This document shows, one piece after another, positions 56,708-64,000 of a stretch of DNA of 64,000 nt (the first letter of the stretch is position 1; each line of letters opens with the position of its first letter). Position numbers and translations under genes: made by a program. Origin of the DNA: CAYPGT01 sp964512985 (GTDB taxonomy: Bacteria > Cyanobacteriota > Vampirovibrionia > LMEP-6097); assembly GCA_964512985.1 (NCBI GenBank), contig CAZELI010000010.1:1-64000 (forward strand), read 5' to 3'. The notes below the pieces were generated by a model. It ran no database searches. It had not been told where the DNA came from and worked only from the letters and a program-made list of their open reading frames with translations.

Positions 56708-58192
56708 ATGAGAATCTCCGTTAAAACTTTTACAGGCTTCGTCCATGACCTTCGCAAGTTTCTTAAGCCTGATCAAATTCTCGATTCTAATATTGATCTA
56801 TATCTATATGAAACAGATGCTACTTCATTATTTAAGCAGCAAGCTGCACTAGTAGTGCTTCCTAATAACGCAAGCGAGATCTCGCAAATCATTAAACTAA
56901 TTAACGAATATCATCAAGATATCCCTATTAACTTTGTGGCAAGGGGCGCTGGTACTGGACTCTCAGGCGGTGCTATTGGTAATGCTCACTCAGTAATTAT
57001 TTCTCTTGCACGTCTCAATCAATTAATTGCCTATGATGAGATAAATCAAATCGCCCTTATAGAGACAGGTCTAGTCAACTCAGCACTCTCTGAACAGATC
57101 AAAGGCACGGGATTACACTTCTCGCCAGATCCAAGTTCTCAAGACTCTTGCACCATCGGTGGTAATATCGCAGAGAACGCTGGTGGTATACATTGTTTCA
57201 AGCATGGAGTTACCAGTGAGCAAATACTTGGTTTAGAAATAGTTCTACCTAATGGGGAGATAGTTTACACTGGCACCATTAACGCTGAAGCTTGCCAAAA
57301 ATACGCTAAAGGCGAAGAACATCATAAGATCTACTCAGCCAAACGATCCGCTGTCGATCTCACTAAGCTCTTTGTAGGGACCGAGGGAACCTTTGGGATT
57401 GCAACTAAAGCTCTAGTGCGTTTGCAGGCTAGCCCTGAATCTTTCTTAACTATGCAACTTTGTTTCAAGTCAGTCTCAGAAGCAGCAGAGCTTGTCGCAG
57501 CTATCATTAAATATGGCTTTAAACCTACTGCTATAGAAATGATAGATCAAGGCGCTATAGAGGCTGTGAGTAAAGCTTTTGAACTTGGTTTACCAACACA
57601 TACTAAAGCAGTTTTATTAGTAGAGTTAGATGGTAATCATGATGAGGTTTTACTGGAAGCTAAATTAATTAAAGAACTAATCGAAGATAAATTTCATCCT
57701 ATTCAATACAAAGAAACCCAAGATCCCAAGGAGAAAAAATTCCTCTGGAAAGTGCGTAAGGGCACAGTTGCAGCCTTTGGGCAGCTTGCACCATTCTGGT
57801 ATCTTTATGACGCTGTAGTTCCTCGCTCTAAAATTCCTGAAGCACTATCAGAGATTGAGAGAATCGCAGAGAAGTATCAACTCAAGCTAGCAAGTGTTTT
57901 GCATGCTGCTGATGGTAATCTCCATCCTAATTTCCTCTATGACCCAGAGAAAGATCTCACAGTGATAGAACGCATTCACCAAGCTAGTCACGAGATCATG
58001 AAGCTTTGCATTGATCTTGGTGGCGTGCTTTCAGGAGAGCATGGCATCGGTGTAGAGAAACAAGAATATATGCCATTTATGTTTTCGGAAGCAGATATGC
58101 AAACCATGCTCCAAGTACGACAAGTGTTTGACCCTAAGATGATCAGTAATCCTAATAAAATTTTCCCTATTAGAATTTGCAAGCAGTGTTAG
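56708..58192 (+). CDS. glcD: FAD-linked glycolate/2-hydroxyacid oxidase, GlcD type
   Basis: 494 residues. PCMH-type FAD-binding domain (FVARGAGTGLSGGAIGN, PDPSSQDSCTIGGNIAENAGG), then the FAD-oxidase C-domain with HAADGNLHPNFLYDP and GVLSGEHGIGVEK. Oxidises glycolate or a D-2-hydroxyacid such as D-lactate; the partner subunits GlcE/GlcF are not adjacent, so the substrate and electron acceptor are open. A TATAAT at 56693-56698 lies 9 nt before the ATG, no Shine-Dalgarno. A Fur box begins right at its stop codon. Confidence 0.9.
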   Translation: MRISVKTFTGFVHDLRKFLKPDQILDSNIDLYLYETDATSLFKQQAALVVLPNNASEISQIIKLINEYHQDIPINFVARGAGTGLSGGAIGNAHSVIISLARLNQLIAYDEINQIALIETGLVNSALSEQIKGTGLHFSPDPSSQDSCTIGGNIAENAGGIHCFKHGVTSEQILGLEIVLPNGEIVYTGTINAEACQKYAKGEEHHKIYSAKRSAVDLTKLFVGTEGTFGIATKALVRLQASPESFLTMQLCFKSVSEAAELVAAIIKYGFKPTAIEMIDQGAIEAVSKAFELGLPTHTKAVLLVELDGNHDEVLLEAKLIKELIEDKFHPIQYKETQDPKEKKFLWKVRKGTVAAFGQLAPFWYLYDAVVPRSKIPEALSEIERIAEKYQLKLASVLHAADGNLHPNFLYDPEKDLTVIERIHQASHEIMKLCIDLGGVLSGEHGIGVEKQEYMPFMFSEADMQTMLQVRQVFDPKMISNPNKIFPIRICKQC

Positions 58193-58207
58193 TGAGAATG
58201 GTTCTCA
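58193..58207 (+). promoter_or_regulatory. Fur-box-like dyad after glcD
   Basis: TGAGAATGGTTCTCA, one base from a perfect 7-1-7 repeat of the same kind as at feoAB. It begins one base after the glcD stop codon. Together with the box at 58381 it flanks a GC-rich element upstream of the ferredoxin gene. Confidence 0.6.
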
Positions 58208-58243
58208 ATTAAACCAGTGTGTCCTTCCCAGGACAGGCGTGGG

Positions 58244-58335
58244 GGTTCCGCCGCTCCGCGGCGGTTTGCGCTGCGCGCGGCTTAATGAAAAATATTAGCA
58301 GTCCGCAGGACGAACCGCGCCGAAGGCGCGGAACC
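58244..58335. repeat. GC-rich element with nested hairpins
   Basis: Outer arms GGTTCCGC (58244-58251) and GCGGAACC (58328-58335), with inner hairpins CCGCCG-ctc-CGGCGG-like and CCGCGCC-gaa-GGCGCGG. A separate GTCCT-tccc-AGGAC hairpin lies just before. The base composition is strikingly unlike the AT-rich surroundings, so it is probably an inserted mobile element (MITE-like). Within the 313-bp gap 58193-58505 no gene is seen. Confidence 0.6.
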
Positions 58336-58380
58336 ACAGCAAAAGAGATTTAGATTTAAATTATTATTAATAAGGCTAAT

Positions 58381-58395
58381 AAGAATGATTCTCAA
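58381..58395 (+). promoter_or_regulatory. Fur box upstream of the ferredoxin gene
   Basis: AAGAATGATTCTCAA, the complement of the box at the fur promoter (TTGAGAATCATTCTT). It lies 111 bp before the ferredoxin ATG. Iron control of an iron-sulfur protein would be expected to be activation or repression under iron limitation. Confidence 0.65.
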
Positions 58396-58505
58396 AAAGC
58401 TTTATTCAAAAATTTTCTTGTTAGTATTGGTTCTTGTTGACCAATAATGTATTGAGTCACGAGAATGTAAGATTTATGTTTTACTAAAGTTCAAAGGAGT
58501 TAAGA

Positions 58506-58733
58506 ATGCCATACACTATAGTTTCAAGTATTTGCGAAGGCGCTGCAGATTGTATCCCTGTTTGCCCAGTAGATTGTATCAAATGGCCAGAAACAGAAAA
58601 AACAAATGCCAACGGTCACAAATATCCATATATCGATATGGATACTTGTATTGATTGTGGTGCATGTCTAGCTGCTTGCCCTGTAGAAGGTGCAATATTA
58701 GACGAAGCTAAGCCAGAATTACAGTTAGTTTAA
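58506..58733 (+). CDS. 2[4Fe-4S]-type ferredoxin, cyanobacterial style
   Basis: 75-residue electron carrier. Cysteines at 10, 16, 20, 24 and 48, 51, 54, 58 (C-x2-C-x2-C-x3-CP in the second half) can bind two clusters. The start (MPYTIVSSICEGAADC) and the end (ACPVEGAILDEAKPELQ) closely resemble cyanobacterial bacterial-type ferredoxins I remember. AAAGGAG Shine-Dalgarno 6-7 nt before the ATG. Two Fur boxes lie upstream; a terminator follows. Confidence 0.9.
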   Translation: MPYTIVSSICEGAADCIPVCPVDCIKWPETEKTNANGHKYPYIDMDTCIDCGACLAACPVEGAILDEAKPELQLV

Positions 58734-58759
58734 ATTACTTTTCACTCGCATTAAATTTT

Positions 58760-58789
58760 AAGCCTTACGCTTCTAGTAAGGCTTTTTTT
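58760..58789 (+). terminator. Intrinsic terminator of the ferredoxin gene
   Basis: AAGCCTTAC, a 7-nt loop, GTAAGGCTT followed by a further five Ts; a 9-bp perfect stem 27 bp past the ferredoxin stop. The gene on the other strand (58806-59156) ends just beyond and may use it too. Confidence 0.88.
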
Positions 58790-58805
58790 ATAGATTGTAA
58801 GAAAT

Positions 58806-59156
58806 TTAATCGATAGATTCGATTATTTCTTCTAGTTCATCCATCTTGTTTTCAAGCTCTTTGCTGATTTGCTTTCTACTAGAATCAACTTCTTTGCCAT
58901 GTTTTTTAAGATCTTCTTTGAGTTTTTCTACTTGATCAATAATCTTGTCAGCCTGAGCATTAATTACTTTGGCACTTGCACTTGCTTCTTTACCTAAAGC
59001 CTCTTTAATAGCTTGAGTATCTTTCTTGATATTTTCAGTTCTTTCTTTTACTACGGTCTTAAGGTCTTGCTCCTCAGCTTTAACCTCCTCTGCTTGAGAA
59101 GCAGTCATAGAAACCAGGAGAAGTACACTAAGAATTATTAAAAAACGATATTTCAT
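58806..59156 (-). CDS. Secreted coiled-coil protein
   Basis: 116 residues: a signal peptide (MKYRFLIILSVLLLVSMTASQA, then E) followed by one continuous Lys/Glu-rich heptad coiled coil (VKERTENIKKDTQAIKEALGKEAS..., KIIDQVEKLKEDLKKHGKEVDSS...). Probably periplasmic, self-associating. No family assigned. It is transcribed toward the ferredoxin gene. Confidence 0.75.
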   Translation of the reverse strand: MKYRFLIILSVLLLVSMTASQAEEVKAEEQDLKTVVKERTENIKKDTQAIKEALGKEASASAKVINAQADKIIDQVEKLKEDLKKHGKEVDSSRKQISKELENKMDELEEIIESID

Positions 59157-59235
59157 AGCTATAATCTTAGCATTCGATAATTATCTTGGCACTATGGAAT
59201 TACGAATGATAAAATCACAATAAGGAGAGTTTATT

Positions 59236-59520
59236 TTGGTAAGACTAAGACCACAAGAAATTGATGCAATTAAAAAATCAATCCATGAATACACTCCAGA
59301 AGCCAAAATCCTGGTTTATGGATCAAGAACAGACGATACCAAAAAAGGTGGCGATATCGATCTATTGGTTTATTGCAAACAAGTACCAGATCTAAATACC
59401 AAAAATCGTATCTTATTAAATCTATATGATTTAATCGGTGAACAGAAGATTGATATACTTTATTCTCAAGCAGAAAGTAATTTTACTCAATTAATCCAAG
59501 GGGAGGCTATAGAAATATAG
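59236..59520 (+). CDS. mntA: MNT-type nucleotidyltransferase antitoxin (MntA)
   Basis: 94 residues with the minimal nucleotidyltransferase motif VYGSRTDDTKKGGDIDLLVY: GS-X9-DxD, i.e. Gly-Ser loop and two metal-binding Asp residues, one residue shorter than the usual GSX10DXD. In the HEPN/MNT type of toxin-antitoxin this enzyme silences the HepT toxin by adding AMP. The start is TTG, 9 nt after an AAGGAG Shine-Dalgarno. Its TAG stop overlaps the GTG start of hepT. Confidence 0.85.
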   Translation: MVRLRPQEIDAIKKSIHEYTPEAKILVYGSRTDDTKKGGDIDLLVYCKQVPDLNTKNRILLNLYDLIGEQKIDILYSQAESNFTQLIQGEAIEI

Positions 59521-59987
59521 TGACAAAAAAACAAAAAGAATATCAAGTCTTACAAGATCTAGTTAAAGATTGTTTATTGCAGTCTAAACATTTGGGACTC
59601 TCCTATAACAAATGTTCTAAGGTTGATTTAAATCAAATCAGCATAGAAGCTCTCTCCGAAGAAAATCTGGAAGCTTTTGAAGCTTTAGTTTCTCGTTTTG
59701 GTAGATTGAGTGACATGCTCACACAGAAAATATTTAGATTAATAGATGAATTAGAATATGAAAATCATAAGAGCTTTATCGATCGTATCAATGCCGCAGA
59801 AAAGCGAGAATTAATTGATTCAGCATATGAGTTTAGAGAAATTAGGGAAATAAGAAATAGGATAGAACATGAATACGAAAGTAGTAATTTATTAGAGCTA
59901 TTCGCTAAAACTCTAGAATTCAGTCCCAAGCTTTTAAAGACTTGCGATAAATTAAAAGCCTACCTAACAAATATCAAATTAGAGTAA
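59520..59987 (+). CDS. hepT: HEPN-domain RNase toxin (HepT)
   Basis: 155 residues, all helical, with the HEPN motif R-N-R-I-E-H-E-Y (RX4HXY) in EIREIRNRIEHEYE near residue 118-130; Arg and His form the RNase site and the Tyr is the residue AMPylated by MntA in studied systems. GTG start overlapping the mntA stop. Its stop overlaps the ATG of the SDR gene (TAATG), so toxin and metabolic enzyme are coupled. Confidence 0.83.
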   Translation: MTKKQKEYQVLQDLVKDCLLQSKHLGLSYNKCSKVDLNQISIEALSEENLEAFEALVSRFGRLSDMLTQKIFRLIDELEYENHKSFIDRINAAEKRELIDSAYEFREIREIRNRIEHEYESSNLLELFAKTLEFSPKLLKTCDKLKAYLTNIKLE

Positions 59988-60658
59988 TGAACATTAAAAC
60001 TATTCTTATCACTGGCGGATCTCGCGGCATAGGCAAGGCAAGCGCTTCAATACTAGAAGCTGCTGGTTATAAAGTACTAGCTCCAAGTTCTAAAGACTTA
60101 GATGTGACTAACGAAGAATCTATTAAAAACTATCTCCACACTAATCTTGGTTCAGAGCCCTTATATGGACTAGTTTGTAATGCTGGAATTTATTACGACA
60201 ATCCTATTGAGAAACACTCTATAGAAAATTTCTCTAAAGTTTTAGAAGTAAATCTCACTGGAGCTTTTCGCAGTGTGCAAGCTTGCATGCCCCAACTCAA
60301 AGCTTCCCAGGGAGCGAGAATCATCTTCATCTCTTCAGTAAGCGCTTACGGAGATGCTGGGGCTCCTGCCTATAGCGCATCTAAAGCGGGCCTCATCGCT
60401 ATGATGAAATCTTTAGCTCCAGAACTCGCTCATGATCAAATCACTATCAATACCATTAATCCAGGTTGGGTGAGAACCGACATGGCAGAAACTATATTAA
60501 AATCAGAAGATGATGTAAGAAACAATCTAGGAGCCACTCTACTCAAGCGCTGGATAGAACCTGAAGAGATAGGTGAGCTAGTAAAGTTCTTACTTAGCGA
60601 TCAAGCTTCTGCTATCTGCGGAGAGGCTATTAATATTGATGCGGGGTTGATGGTATAG
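59987..60658 (+). CDS. Short-chain dehydrogenase/reductase (FabG-like)
   Basis: 223 residues with NAD(P)-binding TGGSRGIG (residues 10-17), NAG (about 66-68), catalytic Ser in ISSVSAYG and Tyr/Lys in YSASKAG, then NTINPGWVRTDMAE. The family is typical of 3-oxoacyl-ACP reductases and many other alcohol dehydrogenases; a short form lacking the last helix region. Substrate unknown. Third gene of mntA-hepT-SDR. Confidence 0.85.
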   Translation: MNIKTILITGGSRGIGKASASILEAAGYKVLAPSSKDLDVTNEESIKNYLHTNLGSEPLYGLVCNAGIYYDNPIEKHSIENFSKVLEVNLTGAFRSVQACMPQLKASQGARIIFISSVSAYGDAGAPAYSASKAGLIAMMKSLAPELAHDQITINTINPGWVRTDMAETILKSEDDVRNNLGATLLKRWIEPEEIGELVKFLLSDQASAICGEAINIDAGLMV

Positions 60659-60782
60659 AACCTGCCCGAAAGGCTCCCAGATACAAGGCATGCGAGTTCC
60701 GAGGACACGGAGTTGACTTAATGTCAATGAGTAGTCCGAGGAATGAGCATAACGCAGTAGATGGGACTTTGCGGGCAGGTTC
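60658..60782. repeat. 125-bp element with 11-bp terminal inverted repeat, possible ncRNA
   Basis: Bounded by GAACCTGCCCG (60658-60668) and CGGGCAGGTTC (60772-60782), a perfect 11-bp pair. The inside has GAGTTCCGAGGAC and GTCCGAGGAA, GTTGACTTAATGTCAAT (small hairpin) and GATGGGACTTTG. It touches the stop codon of the SDR gene and ends 5 bp before the -10 box of kdsA. It is either an inserted repeat or a structured RNA; a clear identity is not recognised. Confidence 0.55.
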
Positions 60783-60803
60783 TTGCTATAATCTTCGCTT
60801 AGA

Positions 60804-61655
60804 ATGGACTTTCGCTCTCAAATCATGTCCCCCAACAGCTTCCCTATATTACTAGGGCCTTGTGTTATTGAGTCAGAAGCTTTATTACATGAGATAGCAA
60901 CTAAGCTAGAAAAAATTATCGGTAAATTAGAATCAGAGAAATTAACTGACGGTGTAGTCTGGGTGTTTAAGGCTAGCTACGACAAGGCTAACCGCTCTTC
61001 TATTAAAGGTTATCGTGGACCGGGATTAGAATTAGGGCTTAAACAATTAGCGAAGGTCAAACAAGACTTTGGGTTTAACTTAGTGTCAGATGTACACGAA
61101 GCTGCTCATTGCGCGCCGGCTGCTGAAGTCTTAGATATCTTACAGATCCCTGCTTTCTTATGTCGTCAAACAGATCTAATACAAGCTGCTGCTGAAACCG
61201 GCAAGGTTCTTAATATTAAGAAAGGTCAATTTCTCTCACCTCCAGAAATAAAAAACATCGTTGATAAATGTCGCGAAGCTGGCAACACTAATGTATTTAT
61301 TTGTGAGCGCGGGAATAGCTTTGGTTATAACAATCTAGTCGTCGATATGCGTATGTTCGAGCAAGCTCGTGAAATGGGCATCAGGACTATATTTGACGCT
61401 ACTCACTCTTGTCAGCTTCCCGGAGCAGGCGGAGACAAATCTCTCGGTAATAGTCACTATGCACCAATACTTGCTCGTGCAGCTGTCGCTGCTGGTGCTA
61501 CTGGAATCTTTGCTGAAACACACCCTCGTCCAGAAGAAGCTCTATCAGATGGTCCTAATATGATTGCTATGGATAAGCTAGAGTCTGCGCTGAAGGAAAT
61601 CTTAATCGTAAGACAGTGCCTGAGTGACCGAGTGGCTGAGTGTCCGACAATTTAA
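60804..61655 (+). CDS. kdsA: 3-deoxy-D-manno-octulosonate-8-phosphate synthase
   Basis: Condenses PEP and arabinose-5-phosphate to Kdo8P for LPS. 283 residues with LLGPCVIESEALLHEIA, FKASYDKANRSSIKGYRGPGLE, VSDVHEAAHCAPAAEVLDILQIPAFLCRQTDLI and VFICERGNSFGYNNLVVDMR, all KDO8PS blocks. TATAAT (60787-60792) lies 11 nt before the ATG and no Shine-Dalgarno; a second ATG 21 nt further in is also possible. Its last 13 codons lie in a repeat (61616-61688). Confidence 0.95.
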   Translation: MDFRSQIMSPNSFPILLGPCVIESEALLHEIATKLEKIIGKLESEKLTDGVVWVFKASYDKANRSSIKGYRGPGLELGLKQLAKVKQDFGFNLVSDVHEAAHCAPAAEVLDILQIPAFLCRQTDLIQAAAETGKVLNIKKGQFLSPPEIKNIVDKCREAGNTNVFICERGNSFGYNNLVVDMRMFEQAREMGIRTIFDATHSCQLPGAGGDKSLGNSHYAPILARAAVAAGATGIFAETHPRPEEALSDGPNMIAMDKLESALKEILIVRQCLSDRVAECPTI

Positions 61656-61688
61656 TTTACTCAGTCACCCACAACCCAGCCACTCAGA
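61616..61688. repeat. GTGACTGAG-type dyad between convergent kdsA and ftsW
   Basis: Degenerate GAGTGNC units (CTGAGTGACCGAGTGGCTGAG) facing complements (CTCAGTCACCCACAACC...CCACTCAG). It overlaps the 3' end of kdsA (coding CLSDRVAECPTI) and the stop of ftsW (61684-61686). Same kind as 9328-9400, again at converging genes. Confidence 0.55.
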
Positions 61689-62772
61689 CCCTAGAGAATC
61701 TAGATATATTCAACAATATCCCAATAATAATAGAAGAGCTTAAGAAACTACTTCCTCCAAAGCTAATCAGAGGCAGGGTCATACCAGTAATAGGAAAAAG
61801 TCCTGTAGCTACTGCGATATTAATTACAATCTGAAACGCAAACACCATCGTTAGCGAGAACCCTAAAATTCTACCAAATTCATCTTCGGCATTGATACTT
61901 ATATACATCGCTCGATAGATCCAAGCAAAAAACAATGCAAGTAAACCTAAGGCACCAAGGAAACCAATCTCCTCACAAATAATCGAAAAAATAAAATCCG
62001 CATAAGCTACGGGTAAAGGTCCGAGTTTTTGGACAGAAGCACCAATGCCTGCACCCCAAAGTCCACCCGCACCAATCGCCCTAATAGACTGGATTAGATT
62101 ATAACCATGTCCAAGCGGATCACAATAAGGATCAAGCCAATACTTAATCCTGTCCATTTGGTAGGGAGTACTCATTACATGCTTAACTCCGCCATATATC
62201 ACACCAGCTAAGCCTAATATCAAGGCTATTAAATTAAAACCAGAAGCAAACAAAGCAGAAACTGCAGCTCCCATAATTAAAATACTTGTACCTAAGTCAG
62301 GTTGCTTTAATACCAAAACCGACATTATCGCCACCGCAATCACAGCCCAAATACGATTCTTCCCTTCTACAATCACCTTAGTAGCGATTAAAGCAGAAAT
62401 GATCTTTGCAAACTCTGATGCTTGTAAATTAATAGGACCCAATCCTAGCCAGCGACGTGAGCCACCAGTAACCACACCAAACTTAGCCGTTAACAGTAAC
62501 AAGACAATCACAGCAAAGACCCAAAGCCAAGCTGAACGCTTTAACCATCTAAAATGTAGAAAGCTAAAAAAGAACATCAATGATGAACCAAGAATCACAG
62601 CTACAGTATGTTTAATAATAAAATTCCACGGCGTACCATAATATCTCACTGACTCATGCCAACTTGCACTGATAACAAAAGTAAAACCAACAACAATCAA
62701 AGCCAAAGTTAACTGTAAAAAGAATAAATCTACAGACTTGAGCTTTGAATTAACTTGTGGGAACGGACTCAC
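61684..62772 (-). CDS. ftsW: SEDS-family cell division glycosyltransferase FtsW
   Basis: Peptidoglycan polymerase of the divisome. 362 residues, about ten membrane helices. SEDS landmarks: KHTVAVILGSSLMFFFSFLHFRWLKR, the loop SEFAKIISALIATK, KQPDLGTSILIMGAA and, near the end, LLALFFAWIYR and ITGMTLPLISFGGSSFLSS. GTG start. It overlaps the murD stop by 23 bp, as in dcw-cluster order murD-ftsW. Confidence 0.93.
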   Translation of the reverse strand: MSPFPQVNSKLKSVDLFFLQLTLALIVVGFTFVISASWHESVRYYGTPWNFIIKHTVAVILGSSLMFFFSFLHFRWLKRSAWLWVFAVIVLLLLTAKFGVVTGGSRRWLGLGPINLQASEFAKIISALIATKVIVEGKNRIWAVIAVAIMSVLVLKQPDLGTSILIMGAAVSALFASGFNLIALILGLAGVIYGGVKHVMSTPYQMDRIKYWLDPYCDPLGHGYNLIQSIRAIGAGGLWGAGIGASVQKLGPLPVAYADFIFSIICEEIGFLGALGLLALFFAWIYRAMYISINAEDEFGRILGFSLTMVFAFQIVINIAVATGLFPITGMTLPLISFGGSSFLSSSIIIGILLNISRFSRV

Positions 62773-64000
62773 TAGCTTTAGTATAAACTAATTTTATAAA
62801 CTGATTACCTCTGTCCTCATAGCCAGTAAACATATCAAAGCTTGAACTAGCAGGCGCAAGTACCACTGGTATATTCGGAATATTTTTAGCATATTCACAA
62901 GCTAAATCTACTGCTTCATTCAAGCTGGCAGCTTCTTTGACCATAGCAAAATCTTTAGCTTTTAAAGCGTCACTAATAGAAGATTTGAGTTCACCTATGG
63001 CTACTACTCCTTGACATTTTTCAATTAATTTATCTATAAAACTATTCATATCTAGGTTTTTATTTTTGCCGCCTACTATAGCAATAGACTTATCAAAAGC
63101 CTCTAAAGCTTTAATAGCAGAATCTGGATTAGTAGCTTTACTATCGTTATAGAACTTATGTCCATCTATAGTCGCCACATACTCTAATCTATGAGGCACT
63201 GGTTTAAAAGTTTTAAGTTTCTCTATGATTTGTTTATTGCTTACACCTACAGAGCTCGATGTTAGAACCGCCGCTAGAATATTAGAATAGTTATGCTTAC
63301 CTACTAGATTTAATTCAGTGACATTAATAAGCTTCTCACCATTTAAATAAAGTATTTCATCCTTATAATAAGCTCCTGGATTGGTTTCTAGCTCAGTAGA
63401 AAAGAACCTTACATTAGATTTATCCACTGCAAGTTCTCGTACTATTGGATCATCATAGTTCATCACAAGAGTTTTACCAGATACATCTTTAAAGATTTTA
63501 GCCTTCGCATTTCTATATTCTTCTAAGCTTGAATGCCAATCAAGATGATCATCGGTCAAGTTTAAATACACTGACAGATCTGGAAGATATTTATCATCAT
63601 CTAAAATATTTGAATAAAATAATTGAAAAGAACTTAATTCAAGTACAAGAACATCTTGGTTAGGGACTTCCGGAAACTCTAAAAACGGCTTACCAATATT
63701 ACCAAGTCCTTCAGTTTCTAGAATATGCGCCACTAAAGCAGTAGTAGTAGTCTTACCATTGGTACCAGTAATAGCAATCTTGCGAGCAGAAGAGACCATT
63801 AACAGAAGATCTAAGTCCGTACCAAAACTTGCACCAGAGATACGCACCATATCCATCACTGGTGCCTTAGGTGGAATACCAGGGCTAACCATTATAAACA
63901 GCTCACTAGCGCCATTCCAAGTGATGAAGCTCTTACTCTGCTGACCCAGCTCAAACTCTACTCCCCGAGCTTCTAACGCAGTAATCTCAGCTTCTTGTAA
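62750..64000 (-). CDS. murD: UDP-N-acetylmuramoylalanine--D-glutamate ligase (3' part, starts beyond the window)
   Basis: The last 416 residues are visible; the frame stays open to base 64000 (QEAEITALEARGVEFELGQQ...), so an ATG at 63892 is internal. The central ATP loop ITGTNGKTTT (Mur ligase), MNYDD, the HNYSNILAAV...PVPHRLEYVATIDGHKFYNDSKATNPDS motif with the carbamylated-Lys neighbourhood and VVLAPASSSFDMFTGYEDRGNQF are present. Missing: the N-terminal Rossmann-like start. Adds D-Glu to UDP-MurNAc-L-Ala. Operon with ftsW. Confidence 0.94.
   Translation of the reverse strand, partial: LQEAEITALEARGVEFELGQQSKSFITWNGASELFIMVSPGIPPKAPVMDMVRISGASFGTDLDLLLMVSSARKIAITGTNGKTTTTALVAHILETEGLGNIGKPFLEFPEVPNQDVLVLELSSFQLFYSNILDDDKYLPDLSVYLNLTDDHLDWHSSLEEYRNAKAKIFKDVSGKTLVMNYDDPIVRELAVDKSNVRFFSTELETNPGAYYKDEILYLNGEKLINVTELNLVGKHNYSNILAAVLTSSSVGVSNKQIIEKLKTFKPVPHRLEYVATIDGHKFYNDSKATNPDSAIKALEAFDKSIAIVGGKNKNLDMNSFIDKLIEKCQGVVAIGELKSSISDALKAKDFAMVKEAASLNEAVDLACEYAKNIPNIPVVLAPASSSFDMFTGYEDRGNQFIKLVYTKASESVPTS

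Noticed and set aside
1..64000. CRISPR arrays, tRNA or rRNA genes, prophage or transposase genes
   Set aside because: None seen. The repeats are palindromic and dispersed, not evenly spaced direct repeats, and no cas-like gene is present; no cloverleaf with a GGTTCGAAT-type arm was found by eye.
63892..64000. ATG at 63892 as the start of murD
   Set aside because: The frame continues upstream with MurD-like sequence to the window edge, so this ATG is internal.

Overview
The window is about 64 kb of AT-rich chromosomal DNA from a Gram-negative (LPS-bearing), flagellated bacterium. Several proteins resemble cyanobacterial ones: the long NusB with an ARELAFLALFQLP start, the ferredoxin starting MPYTIVSSICEG, the YtxH/DUF948-like proteins, the TMEM14-like protein and the membrane-anchored FMN glutamate-synthase-like enzyme. 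No photosynthesis genes are visible. My best guess is a non-photosynthetic Cyanobacteriota lineage (Vampirovibrionia/Melainabacteria). This is inferred from remembered family resemblance, not from a search.

Layout. 1-4.6 kb: an AAA ATPase/DUF4143 gene, two paralogous PDGT-repeat proteins, a Gly/Ser-rich protein and nusB. 4.7-9.3 kb: a Fur-controlled feoAB operon and flagellar rod/hook genes. 9.4-14.5 kb: pepP-trpB, a trans-sulfuration enzyme and a second DUF4143 ATPase. 14.6-21.5 kb: envelope genes (lipoprotein, FMN oxidoreductase, small membrane proteins, LptC-OstA, LptA, SIMPL) with a decayed antitoxin. 21.6-33.2 kb: nagB-like/bioD/gltP, epimerase/tmk, rplI, an MFS transporter facing a giant HAD-plus-hydrophobic protein, rlpA and panC. 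33.3-40.2 kb: a third ATPase and a complete moxR-DUF58-batA-batB/C operon. 40.3-47.5 kb: an outer-membrane barrel gene bracketed by inverted 31-bp repeats, a short nagA-like gene, fur, a heptosyltransferase, fliPQ and a fourth ATPase. 47.6-64 kb: purA, comM with a coupled toxin-antitoxin pair, prmC, coaX, ilvE, glcD, ferredoxin, mntA-hepT-SDR, kdsA, ftsW and the 3' part of murD. I see no rRNA, tRNA, CRISPR array, prophage or transposase.

The intergenic DNA is the most unusual part. (1) Nine copies of a 100-130 bp nested palindromic element, whose stems co-vary between copies; one copy supplies the last codons and stop of panC. (2) A 99-bp two-hairpin sequence present twice (fur and prmC), in both cases running from the predicted transcription start to the Shine-Dalgarno sequence. 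It looks like a shared structured mRNA leader. (3) All four P-loop ATPase genes with PD-(D/E)XK-like tails have perfect, mutually unrelated dyads in their promoters. (4) Many genes have TATAAT-like boxes 6-11 nt before the start codon and no Shine-Dalgarno, implying widespread leaderless transcription. (5) A 31-33 bp GTAAC...GTTAC element occurs three times.

How it works together: iron control is coherent, with Fur boxes at feoAB, fur itself and the ferredoxin. Envelope building is well represented (kdsA, heptosyltransferase, LptC/LptA, ftsW, murD, rlpA). Three toxin-antitoxin traces (an intact MntA-HepT, a BECR-type toxin with DUF2283, and a Phd relic) sit inside or beside housekeeping operons.
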